Below are positions 6,015-11,157 of a DNA stretch of 11,157 nt, piece by piece. Below the pieces are notes generated by a model that saw nothing but the letters and a program-made list of their open reading frames with translations, did no database searches and was not told the origin of the DNA. Made by a program: the position numbers and the translations under genes. This DNA comes from an uncultured Flavobacteriaceae bacterium (GTDB taxonomy: Bacteria; Bacteroidota; Bacteroidia; Flavobacteriales; Flavobacteriaceae), in NCBI GenBank assembly GCA_938018045.1, contig CALIIP010000203.1, positions 1-11,157 of the forward strand, read 5' to 3'. The stretch's first letter is position 1. Every line of letters begins with the position of its first letter.

Positions 6015-8438
6015 ATGGATATAAACCCTAATTTTATTGACAATTCTAAAGAAAGTATATCTGATATAAAGAAATATATTTTCAGAGTTTTAGCAAACTG
6101 GAAATGGTTTCTTCTTACTATTCCAATTGCATTAGGAATAGCACATTATAAGAACATTTCTACTCAAAGAATATATGGGTTGAACTCAACAATTGCAATT
6201 AAAGAAAAGCAAAACCCATTATTTGCTTCTGGTACAAGTATTGCTTTTAATTGGGGAGGTGCTAGTGACCAAGTAGAATCAGTAAGGAGGGTTATTAGTT
6301 CTCGTTCACACAACGAACAAGTTGTAAAAGATTTGCAATTTTATATTCAGTATTTAAAGGAAGGTAGGTTTAGAACTGAAGACACCTATGGTGAAACACC
6401 ATTTATTGTTCGTTTAGAAGATGATAAATTTCAATTATTAAACACCATTATTAAAATTGACTTTATAGATGCGATAAATTATAATTTGACAATAGACTTT
6501 GGAGAAGAAAATACGAAACAAGTTATTAATTACAATTCAGAAAAAATACACGTATTCGATATCGTTACTTCAAATTTTTCAGAAAAATTCGAATTAGATA
6601 AGCCTATAAATCTACCATTTTTAAATATCACTTTAGAATCTCTTGAAGGTTTTGGTGATATCTCTGGAAAATCATTTATGATAAGTTTTAAATCAATAAA
6701 TGACGCTGTAAGGCAGTATAATAATGTACGTGCTAATTCAATTGACAATACTTCTTTACTCAACATTACATCAATGGGAGCAAATAAAAAACGCCTTGTT
6801 GATTATCTTAATAGAACAGTAGAGGTACTGGTAAAAAGTCAGTTGGAACAGAAGACTAATTATGCGTATCAAACCTTGGAGTTTATTAACGAACAGTTTA
6901 AAAATACACAAGATAGTTTGCGTCTTATAGAGGATGATATAGGCAAATATAAAGAGTCGAAAAACATATATAACCTCTCTGCAGAAGGTTCTCAAATTTT
7001 TTCTGAAGCAAACGGACTTGATAGACAGCAAGTAGCATACAAGGAAAGATTGGAGTATTATAAAAATCTTGAAACGTATATAACAACGAGTCAGAATTAT
7101 ACAAGTATTCCAGCTCCTGCTATTATAGATATTGAAGATGCTTCTATAAGTTCAAAAATAACAACGCTAACAAAGTTATCAATAGAGAAAGAGAAATTAC
7201 AAAATGAAGTGACCGATAATCACCCATCATTAGTTGCTTTAAACCAGCAAATTGAAACAGCTAAAGATGTACTTTTAGAAAATGTATCCTCAATAAAAAA
7301 TGTCATTGAGTTAAGTTTAACTAACAGTAATCGAAGATTAAATAGTTTTAATTATCAACTTAAAAAATTACCAAAAAAAGAGCAAGGTTTATTGGTGTTT
7401 CAGCGAAAATACTCAATGACTGAAGGTAATTTCAAGTATTTACTTCAAAAAAGATACGAAGCTGATATTGCTATAGCAGCTAGTGTTTCTGATATTACTA
7501 TTTTAGATAAAGCGAAAGATACAGGCCAAGTATCTACAATGCCTAGAAAAGAATTCAATTATATGATTGGATTGCTTTTAGGTGTGATCTTACCATTATT
7601 TGTCATAGTTGGTTTTGAAGTATTTAATAACAAAATTCAAACTATTGAAGAGGTAGAAGATTTATCTCCAATACCAGTTTTAGGTGTAGTAGGGAAAAGT
7701 ACCACAAAAAATAATTTGGCTGTTGCATTGAAACCTAAGTCTGTTGTTGCAGAAGCATTTAGAGCGTTACGTAGTAATATACATTTCTTATTTGATAGGA
7801 GTACAATAAACAAACCAAAGACAATACTTGTAACTTCTTCTATTAGTGGAGAAGGGAAGACGTTTGTTTCTATAAACATGGCAACAGTTTTTGCTTTGAG
7901 CGGAAAGAAAACAATATTGGTTGGATTAGATTTGCGAAAGCCTAAAATTTTCGATGATTTTAATTTGAAGAACGATGTTGGTGTAGTTAATTTTCTGATA
8001 GGTCAAAAAACAAAAGATGAAGTAATTCAAAGAACACATGTTGAAAATTTAGATTTAATTACTGCAGGTCCAATACCACCAAACCCTTCAGAACTCATTT
8101 TAAATGAAGCTACTAAAGAATTGCTAGATTATTTAAAACAAAAGTATGATTATATAATTCTCGATACACCTCCTGTAGGTCTTGTTGCCGATGCATTTGA
8201 ACTGTTGAAATTCGCTGATGCAACACTTTATATTGTTAGGCAAGACTTCACTCACAAAGGGATGTTGAAGATGATAAATGGTAAATATAAAAACGGAGAA
8301 TTATCAAAAACGAGTATTATATTAAATGATTTTAAAATGAAATCAAAATATGGATATGGATACGGTTACGGTTATGGTCAAGGATATTATGAAAAAGAAG
8401 AAGTCCCTTTTTATAAAAAGCTTTTTAAGAGAAAATAA
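6015..8438 (+). CDS. Wzc-like polysaccharide co-polymerase / BY-type tyrosine kinase
   Basis: An 807-residue inner-membrane protein that should control polysaccharide chain length and export through cycles of tyrosine autophosphorylation. Order of parts: N-terminal Wzz region with TM1 at about 29-44; large periplasmic region with coiled-coil-forming helices at about 280-480; TM2 at about 517-537; cytoplasmic BY-kinase domain. Kinase motifs seen: ExxRxxR oligomerisation motif EAFRALR (580-586), Walker A SGEGKT (611-616, Lys615), Walker A' LVGLDLRKP (635-643) and Walker B YIILDTPP with Asp717. In Walker A' the first Asp of the usual DxDxR is Gly637 and Asp639 is kept, a variant I believe is common in Bacteroidota. 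The C-terminal tail carries eight tyrosines (779, 781, 783, 785, 787, 791, 792, 800) in a YG-repeat cluster. Adaptor and kinase are fused, as in proteobacterial Wzc and unlike firmicute CapA/CapB. No separate tyrosine phosphatase gene is present here. Confidence 0.95.
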   Translation: MDINPNFIDNSKESISDIKKYIFRVLANWKWFLLTIPIALGIAHYKNISTQRIYGLNSTIAIKEKQNPLFASGTSIAFNWGGASDQVESVRRVISSRSHNEQVVKDLQFYIQYLKEGRFRTEDTYGETPFIVRLEDDKFQLLNTIIKIDFIDAINYNLTIDFGEENTKQVINYNSEKIHVFDIVTSNFSEKFELDKPINLPFLNITLESLEGFGDISGKSFMISFKSINDAVRQYNNVRANSIDNTSLLNITSMGANKKRLVDYLNRTVEVLVKSQLEQKTNYAYQTLEFINEQFKNTQDSLRLIEDDIGKYKESKNIYNLSAEGSQIFSEANGLDRQQVAYKERLEYYKNLETYITTSQNYTSIPAPAIIDIEDASISSKITTLTKLSIEKEKLQNEVTDNHPSLVALNQQIETAKDVLLENVSSIKNVIELSLTNSNRRLNSFNYQLKKLPKKEQGLLVFQRKYSMTEGNFKYLLQKRYEADIAIAASVSDITILDKAKDTGQVSTMPRKEFNYMIGLLLGVILPLFVIVGFEVFNNKIQTIEEVEDLSPIPVLGVVGKSTTKNNLAVALKPKSVVAEAFRALRSNIHFLFDRSTINKPKTILVTSSISGEGKTFVSINMATVFALSGKKTILVGLDLRKPKIFDDFNLKNDVGVVNFLIGQKTKDEVIQRTHVENLDLITAGPIPPNPSELILNEATKELLDYLKQKYDYIILDTPPVGLVADAFELLKFADATLYIVRQDFTHKGMLKMINGKYKNGELSKTSIILNDFKMKSKYGYGYGYGYGQGYYEKEEVPFYKKLFKRK
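8349..8378 (+). repeat. Hexanucleotide tandem repeat encoding (Tyr-Gly)5
   Basis: Five consecutive units of the form TAYGGN (two TATGGA, two TACGGT, one TATGGT) encode Tyr-Gly pairs at residues 779-788 of the kinase tail. The units differ at wobble positions, so the repeat is imperfect at DNA level but perfect at protein level. It supplies five of the eight tyrosines of the putative autophosphorylation cluster. A gain or loss of units would keep the reading frame. Confidence 0.85.
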
Positions 8439-8441
8439 ATT

Positions 8442-9458
8442 TTGAGTAAAAAAAACATAAAATTTGCGATAGTAGGTTGTGGCCATATAGGTAAACGCCA
8501 TGCAGAAATGATAAGTCGAAATAGTAATGCCGACTTAGTAGCACTTATAGATATTAAGCCTAAAGAAGAATTAAATATCTCTCAATATGACATTCCTTTT
8601 TATAGCAGTTTAGAAAGTTTTTTGAAATCTGATATTTCAACTGATGTTGTCACAATTGCAACTCCAAACGGTTTGCATGCAAGTCAAGCAATAAAAGCAC
8701 TTGAAGCAAATAACCATGTAGTTATTGAAAAGCCGTTGGCATTGTCAAAGGCAGATGCTGAAGCAGTTATTTTTAAAGCATTGAGTGTCTCTAAACAAAT
8801 TTTTGCTGTGATGCAAAACAGATATTCTCCACCTTCAGTATGGATTAAGGATTTGATTGATAAAAATTTATTAGGCGATATATATTCTGTACATATTAAT
8901 AGTTTTTGGAATCGTGATGAACGCTATTATACTAAAGATTCTTGGCATGGAGATAAAAAAATGGATGGAGGAACTTTATTCACACAATTCTCACACTTTA
9001 TTGATATTATGTATTGGTTGTTTGGTGATATTGCCAATATAAAATCTGTGATGAAAGATTTTAAACATCAAAAAATGACAGATTTTGAAGATGCAGGAAT
9101 TGTTAATTTTGAGTTTGTTAATGGAGGAATTGGAAGTTTCAACTTCTCTACTGTTGTTTGGAATAAAAACATGGAAAGTTCTATGACAATTATTGCTGAA
9201 AATGGTTCAATTAAAATCGGAGGTCAGTATATGAACGAAGTTGAACATTGTCATATCAAAGATTACGAAATGCCAGTTTTAGAACCAACAAACCCTGGAA
9301 ACGATTATGGTTCCTATAAAGGTTCTGCTCAAAATCATCATTATGTAATTCAGAATGTAATAGATGTGCTTCAAAAAGGGAAAACTATTTCAACCAATGC
9401 TTTAGAAGGGATGAAAGTTGTTGATATTATTGAGCGAATTTACCAAAGTGCTAAATAA
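8442..9458 (+). CDS. Gfo/Idh/MocA-family oxidoreductase, probably acting on a nucleotide sugar
   Basis: NAD(P)-dependent sugar dehydrogenase of 338 residues, likely oxidising a UDP-sugar for the polysaccharide made by this system. Seen: N-terminal Rossmann motif AIVGCGHIGKRH (9-20), TIATPNGLHA (71-80), the family EKP motif (96-98, catalytic-type Lys97), and GGTLFTQFSHFIDIMYW (176-192), where His185 and Asp188 sit in the usual active-site positions. The C-terminal GFO_IDH_MocA_C region includes ENGSIKIGGQYM. Overall it resembles the WbpB/WlbA-type UDP-GlcNAc-uronate 3-dehydrogenases, but the substrate is inferred. The start is TTG at 8442; the first in-frame ATG (codon 23) would remove the NAD-binding loop, so it cannot be the start. 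The gene is in the same frame as the kinase with only ATT between the kinase TAA and the TTG, so translation is probably coupled. Last gene of the operon. Confidence 0.93.
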   Translation: MSKKNIKFAIVGCGHIGKRHAEMISRNSNADLVALIDIKPKEELNISQYDIPFYSSLESFLKSDISTDVVTIATPNGLHASQAIKALEANNHVVIEKPLALSKADAEAVIFKALSVSKQIFAVMQNRYSPPSVWIKDLIDKNLLGDIYSVHINSFWNRDERYYTKDSWHGDKKMDGGTLFTQFSHFIDIMYWLFGDIANIKSVMKDFKHQKMTDFEDAGIVNFEFVNGGIGSFNFSTVVWNKNMESSMTIIAENGSIKIGGQYMNEVEHCHIKDYEMPVLEPTNPGNDYGSYKGSAQNHHYVIQNVIDVLQKGKTISTNALEGMKVVDIIERIYQSAK

Positions 9459-9461
9459 TTT

Positions 9462-10859
9462 TCACTTCAATCCTCCAGTCATATCAGCAGGAATGACCCA
9501 TTCATCATATTGTTTTTCAGTCACATAACCTAATCTTACTGCTTCTTCACGCAACGTTGTACCATTTTCATGTGCAGTATTTGCAATTTCGGCAGCTTTA
9601 TAATATCCTATTTTTGTATTCAACGCAGTAACAAGCATTAAGGAGTTGTTTAATAACTCTTTAATTACTTCGTTATTTGGTTCAATACCTTCTGCACAAT
9701 TGTCATTAAACGAAACACAGGCATCACCAATTAATCTTGCAGATTGTAAAAGATTTGCAGCCATCATCGGTTTAAAAACATTTAATTCATAATGCCCTTG
9801 AGTACCACCAACAGTAATAGCAACATCATTACCCATAACTTGCGCACAGACCATTGTTATGGCTTCACACTGAGTTGGGTTCACTTTTCCAGGCATTATT
9901 GAAGATCCAGGCTCGTTTGCTGGAATACTAATCTCACCAATTCCTGAACGTGGTCCTGAAGCCATCATTCTAATGTCATTTGCAATTTTATTTAAAGAAA
10001 CTGCAAGTTGCTTTAATGCTCCATGAGTTTCTACAATGGCATCGTGTGCTGCCAATGCTTCAAATTTATTTTCTGCAGTTACAAATGGGTGTCCTGTAAA
10101 CTCTGCAATATATTTTGCAACTAATACATCGTATCCTTTTGGTGTGTTTAATCCAGTACCTACAGCAGTTCCACCTAAGGCAACTTCAGAAAGATGCTCT
10201 AGAGTGTTTTTTAACGCTTTTAAGCCATGATTAAGTTGTGATGTGTAACCAGAGAATTCTTGGCCAAGAGTCAATGGTGTTGCGTCCATTAAATGTGTAC
10301 GACCAATTTTTACTATGGATGCAAAATCTTCTGTTTTTTTCTGAAATGTATCTCTAAGTTTTTCAACACCTTTGATAGTATTTTCAACGACCATTTTATA
10401 ACAAGCAATATGCATTCCTGTAGGGAAAGTGTCATTTGATGATTGTGATTTATTTACATCATCATTTGGCTGTATTGTTTTTTCTCCTTCACCAATTATA
10501 TTTCCTGCAATTTCATGAGCACGATTTGCAATTACCTCATTCACATTCATGTTACTTTGTGTTCCAGAACCAGTTTGCCAAATCACTAGCGGAAATTGAC
10601 TGTCATGCTTCCCATCTAATATTTCATCACAAACTTGCGCTATTAAATCTCTCTTTTCAGATGCTAAGACTCCTAACTCACAGTTTGTATACGCTGCTGC
10701 TTTTTTAAGATACGCAAATCCATAAACAACCTCAAGAGGCATTGATGCTGGATTTCCAATTTTGAAGTTATTGCGTGACCGTTCAGTTTGTGCTCCCCAA
10801 TATTTATCCGCAGGAACTTCAACTTTTCCCATTGTGTCTTTTTCTATTCTGAATTTCAT
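9462..10859 (-). CDS. fumC: Class II fumarate hydratase
   Basis: Catalyses the reversible hydration of fumarate to L-malate in the TCA cycle; a soluble, iron-independent homotetramer. The 465 residues match the family closely (E. coli FumC 467). Seen: TGSGTQSNMNVNEV (96-109), SSNDTFPTGMH (140-150), GRTHLMDATPLTLGQE (186-201) containing the catalytic base His189, and the superfamily signature GSSIMPGKVNP (318-328) with catalytic Ser319 and the adjacent Lys325 and Asn327. It starts MKFRIEKDTMGKVEVPADKYWGAQ, a typical FumC N-terminus. It is convergent with the oxidoreductase gene (3 bp between stops) and divergent from the small membrane-protein gene, so it is probably monocistronic. The specific FumC features distinguish it from aspartase and argininosuccinate lyase of the same superfamily. 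Confidence 0.97.
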   Translation of the reverse strand: MKFRIEKDTMGKVEVPADKYWGAQTERSRNNFKIGNPASMPLEVVYGFAYLKKAAAYTNCELGVLASEKRDLIAQVCDEILDGKHDSQFPLVIWQTGSGTQSNMNVNEVIANRAHEIAGNIIGEGEKTIQPNDDVNKSQSSNDTFPTGMHIACYKMVVENTIKGVEKLRDTFQKKTEDFASIVKIGRTHLMDATPLTLGQEFSGYTSQLNHGLKALKNTLEHLSEVALGGTAVGTGLNTPKGYDVLVAKYIAEFTGHPFVTAENKFEALAAHDAIVETHGALKQLAVSLNKIANDIRMMASGPRSGIGEISIPANEPGSSIMPGKVNPTQCEAITMVCAQVMGNDVAITVGGTQGHYELNVFKPMMAANLLQSARLIGDACVSFNDNCAEGIEPNNEVIKELLNNSLMLVTALNTKIGYYKAAEIANTAHENGTTLREEAVRLGYVTEKQYDEWVIPADMTGGLK

Positions 10860-10878
10860 CTTTAATATAATTTGATTA

Positions 10879-10886
10879 CAAAGTTA
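10879..10886 (-). promoter_or_regulatory. Putative -7 element of the fumC promoter
   Basis: On the minus strand TAACTTTG matches TAnnTTTG and lies 20 bp upstream of the fumC ATG, predicting a leader of roughly 13-15 nt. No convincing TTG-type -33 element is seen at 17-23 bp, so support rests on the -7 match and its position only. Confidence 0.4.
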
Positions 10887-10922
10887 CTAAAATTAACGTC
10901 TAAATATTTCCTAAAAAAAGAT

Positions 10923-10952
10923 TTTAATAATAAAAAATAAGTAGTATTTTTG
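10923..10952 (+). promoter_or_regulatory. Putative promoter of the small membrane-protein gene
   Basis: TATTTTTG (10945-10952) matches the Bacteroidota -7 consensus, with a TTT(A) -33-like element 19 bp upstream (10923-10925). The predicted leader is about 20 nt before the ATG at 10979. The -7 box overlaps the left arm of an inverted repeat (AGTAGTA ... TACTACT). Confidence 0.55.
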
Positions 10953-10975
10953 CTTCAGAAATAAAAATTACTACT
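10940..10975. repeat. Inverted repeat over promoter and leader of the last gene
   Basis: AGTAGTA (10940-10946) and TACTACT (10969-10975) are perfect 7 bp complementary arms. Allowing one T-T mismatch they extend inward by TTTT/AAAA to give 11 pairs around a loop of about 12 nt. The left arm includes the first two bases of the TATTTTTG element and the right arm ends 3 bp before the ATG. It could be an operator or, if transcription starts further upstream, an RNA hairpin at the start codon. A chance AT-rich repeat is also possible. Confidence 0.4.
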
Positions 10976-10978
10976 ATT

Positions 10979-11157
10979 ATGATGGATTTTTCTCAGTTTT
11001 CAGGTTTTATATTATTCTTAACTGTATTGACAATGGGATTTTGGTTAATGATTTTCTTATTAACTTTTGTGATTCCTTATTGGATTATTGGATATTTAAG
11101 AGAAGAGTGGAAGTATAGAAAAATGGAAAAAGAAGAGGCTGCTGCAGTTATTGAAGA
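10979..11157 (+). CDS. Small membrane protein, 3' end beyond window
   Basis: Not recognised as a named family. Fifty-nine codons are visible, starting with a double ATG (10979 or 10982), and the frame is still open at the window edge. Residues about 9-41 are almost entirely hydrophobic (beginning GFILFLTVLTMGFW and continuing to IIGYL), enough for one long or two short membrane helices with a proline near residue 33. This is followed by a charged segment (REEWKYRKMEKEE) that should be cytoplasmic, since the positive charges follow the helix. A good -7 element 27 bp upstream of the first ATG supports expression from here. It is divergent from fumC. No function can be assigned. Confidence 0.7.
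   Translation, partial: MMDFSQFSGFILFLTVLTMGFWLMIFLLTFVIPYWIIGYLREEWKYRKMEKEEAAAVIE

Noticed and set aside
6530..7031. Two minus-strand ORFs of 78 and 86 codons
   Set aside because: Shadows of the periplasmic region of the kinase gene.
7637..7879. Minus-strand ORF of 80 codons
   Set aside because: Shadow of the kinase domain, where the plus strand has clear Walker motifs.
10036..10708. Two plus-strand ORFs of 64 and 90 codons inside fumC
   Set aside because: Antisense to strongly conserved FumC sequence; His/Leu-rich translation without family features.
1..11157. CRISPR arrays, tRNA/rRNA genes, insertion sequences, phage or defence genes
   Set aside because: Looked for regular spaced repeats, cloverleaf-like sequences, transposase motifs and terminal inverted repeats; none seen. 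The intergenic regions are too short to hold most of these.

Overview
The window looks like chromosomal sequence from a low-GC member of the Bacteroidota, most likely a marine or soil flavobacterium (Flavobacteriaceae). This rests on four observations: strong A+T bias in coding and non-coding DNA; no recognisable Shine-Dalgarno sequences, with A-rich stretches before starts instead; several matches to the Bacteroidota -7 promoter element TAnnTTTG in the right places; and a long (>1,100 residue) SecA preceded by a tiny acidic DUF2795 protein. The genus cannot be fixed from the sequence alone.

Layout. Positions 1-3332 (minus) hold almost all of secA, the preprotein translocase ATPase; only its extreme C-terminus lies outside the window. 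Upstream of it on the same strand are a 73-residue DUF2795 protein (3415-3636) with its own strong promoter, a PduO-type cob(I)alamin adenosyltransferase (3726-4301) and a class I SAM-dependent methyltransferase (4333-5109); the last two probably form a two-gene operon. A 130 bp divergent intergenic region then separates this leftward block from a tight rightward operon: a lipoprotein of the polysaccharide export (Wza-like) family (5240-6010), a Wzc-like chain-length regulator/BY-type tyrosine kinase (6015-8438), and a Gfo/Idh/MocA sugar-nucleotide-type oxidoreductase (8442-9458). fumC, class II fumarase, follows convergently on the minus strand (9462-10859) with only 3 bp between stop codons. 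At the right edge a small membrane protein (10979 to beyond 11157) runs divergently from fumC.

How the genes fit together. The left block is housekeeping: protein secretion and B12 cofactor activation. The middle operon is the export/kinase end of an exopolysaccharide or capsule system. The lipoprotein and the kinase would form the periplasm-spanning export machine, and the oxidoreductase probably helps make a modified nucleotide sugar. No glycosyltransferase, flippase or polymerase gene is present here, so the remainder of that system must be elsewhere in the genome. fumC belongs to the TCA cycle and is unrelated.

No clearly new biological system is visible. The most interesting details are a cysteine-free version of the SecA C-terminal zinc-binding region, a terminator that overlaps the putative secA promoter, a hexanucleotide tandem repeat encoding the tyrosine cluster of the kinase, an in-frame stop-ATT-TTG junction between kinase and oxidoreductase, and an inverted repeat over the promoter of the last gene. 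No gene-free stretch exceeds about 130 bp.
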